In this document: positions 23,388 through 35,238 of the stretch, in pieces | Layout of the letters: each line of letters starts with the position of its first letter | Numbering within the stretch: the stretch's first letter is position 1 | Assembly (NCBI GenBank): GCA_029891385.1 | Contig: CM057232.1 | Coordinates: 66,029,824 to 66,093,823 of the forward strand | Length of the DNA stretch: 64,000 bases | DNA from: Erythroxylum novogranatense | Lineage: Eukaryota; Streptophyta; Magnoliopsida; Malpighiales; Erythroxylaceae | Direction of reading: 5' to 3' | Made by a program: the position numbers and the translations under genes | The notes under the pieces: model-generated | The model's database searches: none | What the model saw: only the letters and a program-made list of their open reading frames with translations | What the model was told of the DNA's origin: nothing

Positions 23388-24685
23388 ATTTTGTGTTCCG
23401 ACATAAAGTTAGAGTGAAGGATGAGATCCTAGATGAGGCGCATAATGCTCCTTATGCAATGCACCTAGGGAGTTCTAAGATGTATCGGGATTTGAAAGAG
23501 CATTTTGGTGGAAAGGAATGAGGAAAGATGTGGCGAGTATGCTAAAGATGTTTAGTGTGTCGAAGTTAAAGTCGAACACCAAGCACCTTCGAGCAAGCTT
23601 AATCCTTTCATTGATTCCTAATGGAAATGGGAGAAGATTACCATGGATTTTTTGATGGGATTACCGAGGACTAGCAAGAAGCATGACGCTATATGGGTGA
23701 TTATTGATAGGTTGACCAAGTCAGCACACTTCTTACCAATTAGACAGACGGATTCTTTGAATGTTTTAGTTAAGAAGTATGTAGATGAAGTAATCAGACT
23801 TCATAGGATTCCGAGTTCGATAGTGTCTAATAGGGATCCTAGGTTTACCTCCAAATTTTGGGAAAGTTTGCAAGAGGCTATAGGGACTAGCTTGCATTTT
23901 AGTACAGCTTTCCATCCGCAGACCGATGGACAATCGGAGAGGACGATACAGACTTTGGAGGCGATGTTGAGAGCTTGTGCATTGGATTTCAAAGGTTCGT
24001 GGGATGATCACCTACCTTTGATTGAGTTTGCTTACAATAATTCCTATCACTCGGGAATTCAGATGGCACCTTATGAGGCTTTGTATGGTAGGAGATGCAA
24101 AACTCCGATATGTTGGGATGAGGAAGGTGAAAGGAAGCTAGTAGGGCCTGAGTTGGTACAGGCTACAGTGGATAAAGTCAAATTGGTAAAACAGAGGCTT
24201 AAAGCAGCTCAAGATAGGATGAAGAGCTACACGGATGCCCATAGGAAAGAGATGGAATTTGAAGTGGGAGAAAAGGTGTTTCTTAGAGCTTCTCCATGGA
24301 AAGGTATTTTGAAGTTTGGCAAGAAGGGCAAGCTTAGCCCGAGGTACATAGGCCCATATGAGATCATTGAGAGGATTGGGCCTTTGGCTTATAAGTTAGA
24401 TTTGCCATTGGAGTTAGCTAAGATTCATAATGTGTTCCATGTATCGATGCTGAGGAAGTACAGATCAGATCCTTCGCATATAGTTCAACCTTCAGAGGTT
24501 CAATTGAAGGAGGATTTGACATATGAGGAGCAACCCGTGGAGATCTTAGATTCAAAGGAAAAGGTGTTAAGGAATAAAGTTGTAAAGCTAGTTAAGGTCT
24601 TATGGAGGAACCATTCGACCGAAGAGGCAACTTGGGAACCTTTGGAAGCCATGAGGGAGAAGTATCCGTACCTCTTCATGGACTC
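23388..24685 (+). pseudogene. pol: B pol part 2: integrase with chromodomain, frameshifted at its start
   Basis: The integrase HHCC region (23410-23640) is broken by small deletions (around HFWWKGM and the Cys pair). From 23643 a 375-codon frame is open. MDFLMGLPRTSKKHDAIWVI holds the first catalytic Asp, and VSNRDPRFTS and TDGQSERTIQTLE supply the second Asp and the Glu. GPLAYKLDLP and HNVFHVSMLRKY follow, then a chromodomain (PVEILDSKEKVLR...VKVLWRNHSTEEATWEP). In chromoviruses the chromodomain guides integration into heterochromatin, which fits the TE-rich site. Confidence 0.92.
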
Positions 24686-24715
24686 AGGTAAGGATTTCGA
24701 GGACGAAATTCTTTT

Positions 24716-24728
24716 AGGAGGGGAGTAT
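24716..24728 (+). other. Polypurine tract of B
   Basis: AGGAGGGGAGTAT lies just before the 3' LTR. It is preceded by TTCGAGGACGAAATTCT, the motif also seen next to the PPT of A and, as a variant, of D. Confidence 0.85.
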
Positions 24729-27517
24729 TGTTGGGCCCCGAAATTATTTATTTATTTATTTATTGATTGATTTATCGATTTACTCGACTTATTCTTTATT
24801 TTTCTTTAATTGTTTCAATTATGTGTGTATAGATATATATAGACTATGTTGAGCCTTGGTATTAGTTAGTATGATTGGATTAATTAGAAGTGAGCTTAAA
24901 GTGTAGAGCCATATGAGACAAATAAAGGTTTGTTAGAAAGAATGAGCTTTAATGTAAAGTGGGCTTGGGAGGAAGGGGAGCCCAAAAGGAAATGCAAGAG
25001 AGCTTAAAGGAGTATCAAAACTACATAGTTTTGAGGTAGGGCTTTAAGTTGTGATATAAAAGGAATTAAAGGAAGAGTAGGAAGCAAGTTTTAAGAAGCC
25101 AAGGAGAAGAAGAGAAGAAATCGTGAGCAAGGCAAGCAAGAAGAGCTTTCGGCCAAGAAGGAGAGGGAGAGCCCTAGGAGACTTGAAGGAAAGAAGAAAG
25201 AAGGAGAAAAAGGAAGAGGAAGCTATTTGTGAGAGGTAAGTTCTAGTCTTGCTATGTTAGGTTCAAGTATGAGATGAAATGGAAGTTAGGGTTTGTGTAG
25301 AGATTGAAGAAAAGTGGAAGAGAAGGTGAGATCTATGGATTTTAGGGACTTTCTCACTAAGGTTATGGTTATTCTAGCATATATGGTTTATGGGTAGGTT
25401 AGGTTTAAAGTTTATTTTATCATTGCTTGATTTCTTGAATGCTATGACTTTCCTTTGGATTGTATTTAGTGAATGGAGTGTGTTTTGATTGAAGGAAATC
25501 AAGAGAACCCCACTCAAGACAAGGAGGAAGGGCAATCTTGAATTCGGATTTCTACGATAGGTGGGTAACATTTTTATAGTTGTTGTGTAATGGGCAAATG
25601 CCCTATGTGTGCTATCTTTGTTAATTGTGGGTATATTGAAAGTGTATTTCCCTTGATTTGAATGAAAAGAACGAAACTATGATGATTTGATACAATGAAA
25701 GAAGCATAAAATGCTATTTTTGTGTTGTGATTGGGCAAGAGAGAACCTATATCGTTAGTCACGTGCACGTTGACCCCTAGTCTTCTCCCGGCAGCCTGCT
25801 TGTGGCCCACGAGATTCGAAAATAGACTTGTTGTGTTGACGATAAACTTCGGTTTATTCGTTGTGTTTAAGGAACTCTCGAGCCAATTGTGTGCATTCCA
25901 TCTTTTAATTGTGATTATGATGCATAATATGTGGTTGATTGATATAAATTCGTATGTTTTACTTTATGTGATGATTTTGGATTATTTTATTTCATATGAT
26001 AAATTGTTATTGCTTCAGATCCTTTTTTTGTGTTATGTGGTTCATTACCCGATGGCTATAAACATGTTAGCCACTGAGCCGTGTTTCGCTCACCCCATTC
26101 TCCCTCCTCAGGTGCAAATTCTAGTTGATTGCGGAACCTTGCAAGGCATCGGGCATAACTCCAAGAATCCTAGAAACTTTTGTATTAAGTTAGTAACTAG
26201 CTTTTGGAATAGCTTTTTAAGCATATTAATCATTGAGCATCTCATCTTTTGTATTTTGTACTTGATCTTGATGAATATGCCAATATGTAACCAAAGCTAT
26301 GCATGAATCTTTGTTATGATTTGAAATGAGAATGAGAGCTCTAATACTCTCTTCATGTGAACTTGTTGATTTGCGTACTGTGTATGGTTTTAAAATGGTG
26401 TGTATGAGTATTATTAATTGTTGAAGTTTTTCAAATTTCTGGGCTGATGTGCTCTTTGAGTTAGATTTGAGTGTTTTACGCTTTCAGCCGAATTTCTCGG
26501 TTGTTTTAGGTTGAATAGGATCATTTAGACTTGTTGAAGGTGTTAGACGAGCTGTAGAGCTTGCTCATGAGGTGTAATGAGCTATTTTTGAGGTATTGAT
26601 TGCAAAGTGTGAGTTGTTAGAGTCAGATGCAGGTGCTGTCTAAATGACAGATTTCAGGCTGAAGCTTTGAGTCAACTTTTGACCCTTATAGGGTTGAAGT
26701 TTAAGTCCGTGATTTTTATGAAAGTTGTAGATTTTTCTCTTAGTTTTCCAACGAATTAAACCGTGTCTAATTTGGAGTTCGGAGTAGAAAGTTATGCATC
26801 TTTTAAGTAGAGACGTTCTGGGGAGAAGTGAGACGCAGTTGCTATTTTTGCGTCTTAGTTGACTTTTTTCGTCTCAGTTGACTTTTGCGTCTCAGTTGAC
26901 TTTTATGTCTCGCTTGATTTTTGCGTCTCGCTTTATCGCTCGCTTCGCATTTATCGACCCTCCCCTTCCTTCTTTGGGCCATAACTTTTTGCACAGATCT
27001 TCGATTGACCCCATTTTTGAAGCGATGGATTTCTAAGACATTTTTCTATATTTCTACACCTGATTTATCAGTTTTGCTTTTAAATTGAAAAGGGTGTTTT
27101 AAAACAAAGTGTGATAGTCAGTCAATAAAGTATGAATATATTTCACTTATTTTGAAATATCTTGAGCTATAGAGCTCCGATTGGGGCGATTCTTGTTTTA
27201 AATTAAACTAGAGACCTAAACCTACAAGTTTTATGAAGAAACCGATCAGCAAGCTAGCCTCTAAGGTTTTCAAATTTTTATGTGAAGTCAATAAAGTGTT
27301 AAGTTTTGACTATTTTGGTTATAACTTTTTCATTTCTGATCCGAATTGAGTGTTTTCAGTGGCACTAGAACCGTGAGAGCGTAAGGAACATATTTTCTTA
27401 AAAAGCCTTTCCAACTTTTCTATTGTAAGTTTCCCCTACTGTGGTGAGTTATGGGTCTTCTATGCTTGCGTGTACTTGTGTGGTCCGAATGTTGGGCTTC
27501 GGAGACGGGGTCCAACA
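24729..27517 (+). repeat. B 3' LTR
   Basis: Starts TGTTGGGCCCCGAAATT and ends CGGGGTCCAACA. It is collinear with the 5' LTR, with a TATA box at 25055, donor GT at 25236 and 25561, YAG at 26109-26111 and a G-box at 25760. Its minisatellite (26850-26944) has about five 18-bp units against three in the 5' LTR, which explains most of the 40-bp length difference. The GTAGG target copy follows. Confidence 0.95.
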
Positions 27518-27522
27518 GTAGG

Positions 27523-29334
27523 TGCATAATGCATGTTCATGAATTCCCGGCCCTTATTTCCTTCTCTTTTTTCCTTTTTTCTGTCTGACATTCTAACTAG
27601 CATATCTCTTTACACACAATTCAGAAAATTACAAACCACACCTTGTTGGAAAGATTATGAAAAACTCTACAAGTTTCATGCAGACCCCAACAAGCAATTT
27701 TACCCCGAAGGGTAACAAAATCCAATTGAAACTTCTACCCATGCACTACCTTTTAAAACAGAACAGTATTTGTAAATTCAGTAACTTTCATTCTATTCAA
27801 TCAAAAATTGCAGCATAAATATGCTCAAAAAGATAACAATGTGATCTACAACTTTCATGAACAATATGAAATCAAATTCAATGGCTAACTAGGTCAAACA
27901 ATTCAGTGAATGTTGCTTCCCCTGAAAATACTCAATCTGGACAGTAATTATTAAAATAGTATAACTCCTTGTACACATGTCAAGAAAATCACTACCTTAT
28001 ATCACTGGAAAGATAAAACGCAGTACTACACTTCTCATGAAGGGCGTCAAAGCATTTCCATCATTAATAATTTCAAACTTGTCTTGCAAGTTTCTGCTGA
28101 TCAGGGCAGTTAATAATCTAATGCAGGTTTAGTGTTTGAAATTTCATAACTCTCAAATCTGATCTCCAAAAATTACATTTTATATACCATTTTCAAGATA
28201 ATTGTTTCCTCTACAACTCTTCAGAAGACCATTTAAGCCAATTCAATTAACAGAAATTGCTAAAATTGCTTCCAATCAGTATGCTCACAAAACTGACACT
28301 TCAACTAGGTTTCACCAAAATGCATTGTTCCAGTCAACAGTCATCAGTTCATATCTCACAATATACAAATTGAAAAATTGCAAAAATCAGTGGCATTGGA
28401 AAGGTAACACTACAGGCTTAAACTTTCATTTAGACCATTTTCCCTAATTCCTTCTCAATTAATTTATAAAAATCAGCAAAACTTTTAGGTCATCAATCCG
28501 GATACTGTTCACCTAGGTCAAAATAGTAACTTTCCAAGCCAAAATTCAACCTATTAAGGTTAAAATTAGACAACACCTATTTCCCACAAAAATGTAGCCA
28601 ACAACCCAAAGTTTAATTGGGCATAAACCTCGGCTCATTTGCATAACCACACAATGAGTTAAGCTCAAAACAGTACAGTGAGTCAAAATCCATTTTCCAG
28701 CTTTCATCTTCAACTTACACTTCCTATCATGCCAATTCAAATTCTACTACCATAAGCATCTAAATTGGACACAAAATCAGTCCCTATATCATTCATACAT
28801 TCACTAGGAGTAACCACCTCAAGTTGGAAGCCCTAACCTCTTCATTTCCGTGCAAGAATAATCATCAATATTCAATCAAAATCAAGCTAAAACCAAATTC
28901 AACCATAGTCATTCATTATCCTAACACACCATACATTTATACCCAACAATTCCACCTATAACTTTCATCAAATTAAAGAATCAATAATCATAATAAATGC
29001 ACTAACAGTCCCATTGAATGCATCTAACAACCATGATTCATCAACTACATAATCAAAGCATAATTAAAACTTAACTTAATCACTTACCAATTCAAGCTTC
29101 CACTCTTTCCCACTCTCCAAGCACTTCACTTTCTTACTTCACTTCTAAAGCCCATACATGGCTATCACCTTGGATAGAGACTTAAGCTCATATGCAAGTA
29201 AAGAGGACTCTTCAGGTTGGAGGAAATAAGAACACTTTGAGGAGAGAACCAAAAATTCGATGGAGAGGAAAACCAAGAGCAAGTTTCGGATGAACGAAAT
29301 AATAAGCATTTAAGTCTTCTTTTCATTCTATTTC
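27523..29334 (-). repeat. C 5' LTR, piece 2 (middle)
   Basis: Sequence between the right target copy of B and the left end of D. Flank matching through both target duplications joins it to pieces 1 and 3. It contains repeated ...CTACAAGTTTCATG-type modules (around 27660, 27850, 28010 and 28420) and a donor-like ATTG|GTAAGTG on the minus strand with GT at 29087. No gene. Confidence 0.88.
29330..29334. repeat. Target-site duplication of element D, left copy
   Basis: ATTTC, identical to the right copy at 39245-39249. This fixes the LTR ends of D exactly, including its unusual 5' TA. Confidence 0.95.
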
Positions 29335-29789
29335 TATTAGCCCCAAGATTTTTATTTATTTATTTATTTATTTAATTAAGCATGATTAGACTAATTAAGA
29401 AATTGAGTTAGCATGAATTAAATATGATAGCATTAAATAGCATATGGCATTAATTAGCATGTAGTAACATAAATGAGATAGGTGGTGAATAAATGAAATT
29501 TAACATGTTGGTTGGTAGTTAGGTTAAGAATTAATGGAATTAAATGTGTTAGTTGGGCTTGAATGAAGTAGGAAAAGAAAAAAGGAATGAGTTGGGCCTT
29601 AAAAGAACAAATGGGCTTGACTAAGTTAAAGAGGAAATGATGTAGGAAGAAAGGGGTTTAGAAGAAGTGAACTTGGGCTTGGGCTTAAGTTAAATGAAAG
29701 TAGTATAAGGAAGGAAGAAGGAAAGGAAGATGAAGGAGGAGTAAATGGGCCTAAAAAGGATAATGGGCTTAAGTGAAATGAATAAGAAG

Positions 29790-29798
29790 TATAAAAAG
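29790..29798 (+). promoter_or_regulatory. TATA box in D 5' LTR
   Basis: TATAAAAAG, repeated at 37169-37177 in the 3' LTR. It lies about 235 bases before the donor-like AAG|GTAAGT, an arrangement close to that in B. Confidence 0.7.
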
Positions 29799-30025
29799 AG
29801 AAAGAAATAAGTAGGATTGTAGAGGAAAGGGAGGAGTTATGAAAATAAAAGGGAGAGGGAGAGAGTTTCGGTGGTAGAGGAGAAAAGAAGAAGAGCTTGC
29901 TTAGGTTTTGATTTTCCAAGAGATTCAAAAGGTTTTTGAAGAAAGTGCAAGAAGAAAAAGTGTGGAGGAAGGTTCAAGCTACACTTTAAGCTAAGAAACC
30001 CTTTGGTTTAGTCAAGATTCAAGGT

Positions 30026-30968
30026 AAGTTATGTTTTCAAGGTTAAGCTTTTGCTGTTTTTATGGTTTAGATAGCTTAGAAATGAAGTGGGTTTAGTGAT
30101 TCTAGGGTTGATTTCATGATTAAGGTTCATTAGGTTTTCAATTTTAGAAACCCTAAATGATGTGAGGTTCTTTTCTTGCCATGAATGAAGGAGGACAAGA
30201 AAGAAGAGGAGAACAAGAAGAGGAGCTTCCTTAGGCAAGCTTAAGCAAGGATATAAGGTGGGTTTCACTTTTATCTTTATGCTAGTAAGTGATAAATACT
30301 ATCTTAATTAAAGAAATTATGTTCTTTCAAATTACTTTGTGATGATTTGATTGAGTATAATAGATGTATGAATGCCATTATATGAGAACTTGATAATATA
30401 TGACGTTGCTTGACATTGCTTGATAAATTTATAAATTGAATGGGCATGAATATTAGTGAGATTTGACATTTGAGCTAAGCATGAAAAGCAATTTCCAGAA
30501 AATCAGCTATTTGGATTGCATGAAAATCCATTTTCAGAAATTTAGCTAGTGGACAAGAAAAGTCCAGTTTTTATGCATGAAATTCAGTGTTAAGTGGGTT
30601 AGTTAAGTCCACTAGCAGAGTCACGTGCACGTAGACCAGTAAAGCCTTCGCCTACCGCCTGACCGTGGCATAGATGTTCCTTTTGGACTCTCAAGATATG
30701 AATACACTTGTAGCTCATCAAGAACCGTGGACTTTTCAAACCATCAGCTATGTGATTATGTGTTAGCATATGTTAGCAAGAATGATGAATGCATGAATCA
30801 TGAAATTTCGTTGTTAGCTTGATGAATTTGTGAAATGCAAGTTGTAAGATTTGTTAATAAGAATATTGCAAACAGTATGAGTAATGAATAGATTCACTTA
30901 GTAGTATAAATATAAACGTGTTACCCACGAGTTTAAAGCTCACCCCCACTTCCCGTCCCCATCTCCAG
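30026..30968 (+). other. Candidate LTR intron signals, D 5' LTR
   Basis: Donor AAG|GTAAGT has GT at 30026, and a second donor-like AAG|GTGGGT has GT at 30258. The acceptor is CCGTCCCCATCTCCAG ending at 30968, preceded by GTTACCCACGAG and GCTCACCCCC. The same set lies at 37400, 37634 and 38351 in the other LTR, where the acceptor reads CTAG. Splicing is inferred. Confidence 0.45.
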
Positions 30969-31397
30969 TGAAGATCCGGATCTCAAGAATGAGCTCAAGG
31001 CATACCCAAGATCTTAGTGTTTTGCCCATGTATTTCATGTTTTGTAATCAATGCTTTAGGTTGCATTTTGAGAAAATGATGTATTTTGATTTGAATTGTA
31101 ATAGGTTTGAAATGCCTACTAAAGCATTGTAAAAACATTGTTTTGATATAAATGAAATGCATGAATTATGATTTATCATGATCTCCCAAAGCCATTTACT
31201 ATCATGTTTAAGCATAGTTTCCAAAGTTGTATGAAATTGCTTTGGAATTCATGTGAGTAGATGAATGATGTAAGTTTAAGTGAGATTATAGCATGTTGAG
31301 AGTGGAGTGGATGAGTTGAGAGGTTTAGAAGTGTTTATGGTGCTTGGAATAAGTCAAGAGAGAGTGTAGAGGGTTACGTTTTGAGTTTAGAATAGAT

Positions 31398-31570
31398 ATA
31401 AGTCGAGTTATTGGACCCATAAGTCGACTTGTGAAGCTTTTGAATAATAAGTCGACTTGTCAGTTAGATAAGTCGACTTGTTTGTCTCGATAAGTCGACT
31501 TGTTGGTTATAAGTCGAGTTGTTTGTCTCGATAAGTCGACTTGTTTATCAGATAAGTCGACTTGTTCTAT
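31398..31570. repeat. AAGTCGACTT palindrome array, D 5' LTR
   Basis: Eight copies of ATAAGTCGACTTGT or close variants, spaced about 20-28 bp. Each core is a 10-bp palindrome with a central CpG; two copies read GAGTT instead of GACTT. Spacers such as TTGTCTCG recur. Confidence 0.9.
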
Positions 31571-31840
31571 AGATCCATAGATAAGAGTGTTATTTTGGGG
31601 ATTATCGAGAGCAGTCAGGGTCCAGGCCTCAGTCAGTGTATGCTCACCACCAAAGTGAGTCAAATAGAGTGTGTCAAGTTAGGGTCTTAGCAAGGCAAGT
31701 GTCTCGGGGATGAGCTCCACCAGGGACCACCTCCCGGGATAGTTGGGTCTCGGATCCAACATCTATAGTAAGTTATATGCAGGTTGGGTAACGGGATCCA
31801 ACAGTTGGGGTCCGATCTCCGGGTCGGGGCCCGACATCTG

Positions 31841-31852
31841 TGGTATCAGAGC
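31841..31852 (+). other. Primer-binding site of D (initiator tRNA-Met)
   Basis: TGGTATCAGAGC lies four bases after the LTR end. Confidence 0.93.
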
Positions 31853-32049
31853 AGCCCTAGGTTTATGGTTTCCTAGGAACCCTAGTGGGTAACCTCAAGG
31901 GTAGAGTCAGCATGCATCATGTTACATGAACCCTGTGCATTGTTTTAAATCCAGTACATGTATTAGTTTTTGAACGGCTTTACATGATTTGAACTTGTCT
32001 TACCAACATGAACTAAAGATTTTTAAATAGTTTTCATTAAAGGAGTAAT

Positions 32050-32858
32050 ATGTCACCAAGAAGAACTCGAGGAGCTCAATCTCACCAGTGCTCTCGGAGG
32101 GGAAGTACAGATGAATCCCACATTCCCCGGGATGCAGGGACCATCCCTGTTATAGATTCTGAGGTACCAAGTGTGCAGCATGAGGTGCCTCTCCAGCCTC
32201 CTCCTATGCCAAACCCAGTAGACCCACAATTCTTTCAGGCCTTCGCCAAAGCTTTCCAGTATGCTATGGGCGGGAAGGCGGCTCAAAGCCAACTCCGCAG
32301 ATTGGAGTGAGCGAGATGACAAGCTCCTAAGTATGGGGTTGTTGATTTCAGCGACTACAAATCCAAGAGGCGTAGCGTGGTTGAGGAGGACCGAGAGGGT
32401 CCCAAGCGGATGAAGTGCCTGGATGAAGAGAAGTCGGATTATGCAACGATCCTACATGTGGAGATGCATTGCATTGGTGGGAATCAGTGCCCCACAGTCA
32501 GGTTGTTCCTTCGGTGTTGACATGGAGGGATTTTGTGGAAGTGTTCAGGAAAAAGTATCTCTCCAGGGTTTATGTGCAGGAGAAGGCTAGAGAGTTTCTA
32601 AATCTGATGCAGAGGGACATAAGTGTGAGCAAGTATGAGCTGAAGTTCACACAGCTTTCTCGTTATGCAGCTAACATTGTGGCAACAGAGGAAGACAAGT
32701 GCCGCAAGTTTGAGGGAGGTCTTCACTTGGGAATCAGGGAGAAAGTCCTGATTCACAACTTCTGTGATTACCAACAGTTAGTGGATGCAGCGCTCCAGGC
32801 TGAGAAGCTGGAGAATATTAAGGCTGAAGTGAGCAGGAAAAGGAAGAACAGAGAATAA
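32050..32858 (+). pseudogene. gag: D gag, frameshifted
   Basis: The ATG gives MSPRRTRGAQSHQ, a basic start usual for chromovirus Gag, about 200 bases after the PBS. Frames change near 32310-32470. The capsid part then reads WRDFVEVFRKKYLSRVYVQE and FEGGLHLGIREKVL, a retrotransposon-gag domain, and ends in NIKAEVSRKRKNRE with a stop. The nucleocapsid part continues in the next frame. It is more complete than in B, which lacks the first half. Confidence 0.87.
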
Positions 32859-32875
32859 TCATCCAGAAGGGAGGA

Positions 32876-33877
32876 GTGCCCAGACTGAGAGGAGCACCGA
32901 ACCCATCATACTCAGAGTGGCATGGGCAAGAGTGGTCCCGCCAAGAGTCGCATCCCAGGCAATTTCAATGTGTCTCTAGTGTGGGAGGCTCAGTAAAGTC
33001 ATGGAAGGGCAAGCATCTCCAGTGTGATCAGTGCGGGAAGTTTCATCCAGGGAGGTGTCTTAAAGGGTTTGGTGGTTGCTACCAGTGTGGAGAGAAGGGG
33101 CATATGATGAGAGATTGTCCCCAAAAGCTGAGACAGGAGGGTTTCCAAGTTCAAGCTCAGAGGCAGACGGAGACAGTGGGAACCAGGCCAGTCACCGAAG
33201 TAGGCAGTTCTGGAGTAGTCAGGAGGGCTAATCCTGCAGGGAGGCCAAGAGCACAGGGTCAGGCACCAGCTAGAGTATTTGCCATGACCAGAGAGGAAGC
33301 TGCAGCTGCTCCTGAAGTTGTGACTGGTATGGCTCAGTTGTTCAATTCTGCAGTTTATGTTTTGATTGATACGGGTTCCACACATTCTTTTGTTTCCTCA
33401 AGTATGAATATGCATGCTGTATGTCCTGAGATTATGGACAATTTTCTGGTTGTTAGTACTCCTTTAGGGAGTAAGGTGGTGATCAGTTTAGTCTACAAGA
33501 AGTGTGAGCTCAATATCGATGGTGCTAGATTGGTAGTAGACTTACTACCTCTAGACCTTCAGGGATTGGATGTTATATTGGGGATGAATGTCATGGAGAA
33601 GTATAAGGCTAAGCTAGACTGTAGCCTCAAAAAAGTAGAATTTGATTTGGGAGATGGTCAAAAAGTAATCTTCAAGGGGGACAAAAAACTGCCAGCGTCG
33701 AGGATTATTTCAGCCTTATTAGCTGACAGTATGATGAACCAGGGGTGTGAGGCCTTCTTGGCACATGTGGTAGATCCAGAGGAAAATGTGGGCAGACTAG
33801 AAGATTATCCGGTTGTCGTGAGTTTTCACATGTGTTCCTGCACGAGTTACCGGGTTGCTTGCCAAGAGGGAAATTGA
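32876..33877 (+). pseudogene. pol: D gag zinc knuckle and protease
   Basis: A 333-codon frame. The knuckle CYQCGEKGHMMRDC (33077-33118) is intact and is preceded by a second Cys-rich motif, CDQCGKFHPGRC. The aspartic protease has DTG (33368-33376) in [15 protein letters not shown] and the second motif [20 protein letters not shown]. This protease is intact at its active site, unlike the DPG of B. The frame fails at the start of RT (after LEDYPVV). Confidence 0.9.
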
Positions 33878-35238
33878 GTTCAAATTGACTTGATTCCCAA
33901 ACCGCGCCAATCTCGATGCCACCATACGTGATGGCTCCAAATTGAGTTAAGGGAGCTTAAGGAGCGATTAAAGGAGTCGTTAGAGAAGCAGCTTTATCGT
34001 GCCAAGTTCATCACCTTGGGGAGCGCCATTCTATTTGTTAAGAAGAAGGATGGGACATGGCACATGTGTATAGATTACAGAAGCTTAACAAGGTGATGCA
34101 AGAATGATATCCTTTACCTAGATAGATGATATGTTCGATCACCGCGAGGAGCAAGGGTCTTTTCAAGATCGACCTCAGATCAAAGTTATCATCAACTCCA
34201 ATCGTGGAGTCCGATGTTAACAAGACAGCCTTCAGACCTGCTACGGGCACTATGAGTTTAGGGTCATGCCATTCGGATCGACCAATGCTCCAAATTGCAT
34301 TCATGGACCTTATGAATAGGATTTTCAGAGTTCTTAGATCGCTTTGTCATAGTATTCATTGATGACATTCTGTCTATTCCAAGGAAGAAGGGGAGCATGA
34401 GCAAGATCTCGTGATAGTATTGCAGAGATTGAGAGAGCGAGTCAGATGCCAAATTCAGAAGTGTGAATTCTGGCTGCATGAAATAGTTTTCCTAGGACAT
34501 GTGATTTCCAACAAAGGGATTCATGTTAATCCAAAGAAAGTAGAAGCAGTGGTAAATTGGCGAGAGCCTAAGACAGTAAAAGAGGTACGGAGTTTTCTAG
34601 GCCTGGCAGGTTACTACAGGAGGTTCGTGGAGGGATTCTCCATGATAGCTGCGCCGATGACTAAGTTTTTACTAAGAATCGCAGCTTATTTGGAATGAGA
34701 ATTGCCAAAGAGTTTTGAGGAGCTTAAGCAATGTTAATTAGTGCTCCCATTTTAATTTTGCCCAATGGAGATCTGGGGTATGCAGGTCAAAGGATGCCTC
34801 GAGAAAGGGCTTGGGTTGTGTGTTAATGCAAAATGACAGGGTGATAGCTTATGCTTCACTACAATTGGGCCATATGAGTTGAATTATCCGACTCATGATC
34901 CGGAATTGGCAGAAGTGATTTTTGCCCTAAAGATATGGAGACAATATCTCGTATGGGGTTCGCATAAGGGTTTTCACGGACCACAAAAGCCTTAAGTACA
35001 TTATGAGTCAGAAAGAGATAAATTTAAGGCAGAGACGATGGTTGGAGTTGCTCAAGGACTATGATCTGATGATAGAGTACCATCCAGGCAAGGCAAATGT
35101 AGTAGAGGATGCTTTGAGTAGGATGTCATCCTTAGCTTATGTTAAGGCAGTTTACTTGCCTCTTTTGGAGCAAATGGCCAAGTTGAAGATCAGCTTGAAG
35201 CAGGATCAGTCAGGTTGTATTCTTGCTCAATTCAGGTG
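33878..35238 (+). pseudogene. pol: D reverse transcriptase and RNase H, heavily decayed
   Basis: Short pieces in shifting frames align with B: LFKIDLRS, then FIDD (34355-34366) followed by a one-base loss, [20 protein letters not shown] and [20 protein letters not shown]. RNase H pieces include a YASLQL-like stretch and [20 protein letters not shown] with [15 protein letters not shown], where Glu replaces the usual Ala before DAL. Many indels, so no active enzyme. Confidence 0.88.

Larger units (their letters stand above)
17899..27517 (+). mobile_element. Element B: Tekay-like chromovirus (Ty3/gypsy), internally deleted
   Basis: LTRs of 2749 and 2789 bp flank a 4.1 kb internal region with PBS, truncated gag, protease, RT, RNase H, integrase and a C-terminal chromodomain, followed by a PPT. 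The target duplication is perfect (GTAGG). The gypsy order (RT before integrase) and the chromodomain place it with Tekay/Del-type chromoviruses. The start of gag is missing and integrase is frameshifted, so it could have moved only with help or was damaged later. It is inserted in the LTR of C. Confidence 0.96.
29335..31836 (+). repeat. D 5' LTR
   Basis: Starts TATTAGCCCCAAGATTTT and ends GGGGCCCGACA. Contains the TATA box, donor-like sites, a G-box at 30622-30627 and an array of eight AAGTCGA[CG]TT palindromes (31398-31570). An open frame on the minus strand near 29626-29928 is repeated in the other LTR and is only the complement of purine-rich leader. Confidence 0.95.

Noticed and set aside
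21189..24770. Host gene encoding a polyprotein, or an endogenous pararetrovirus
   Set aside because: PBS, PPT, LTRs, target duplication, integrase and chromodomain identify a Ty3/gypsy chromovirus; no movement-protein or coat-protein domain is seen.
29626..29928. About 100-codon minus-strand frame present twice (also 37005-37304)
   Set aside because: The two copies are the same place in the two LTRs of D. The peptide is low-complexity Ser/Pro/Leu from the complement of purine-rich DNA.
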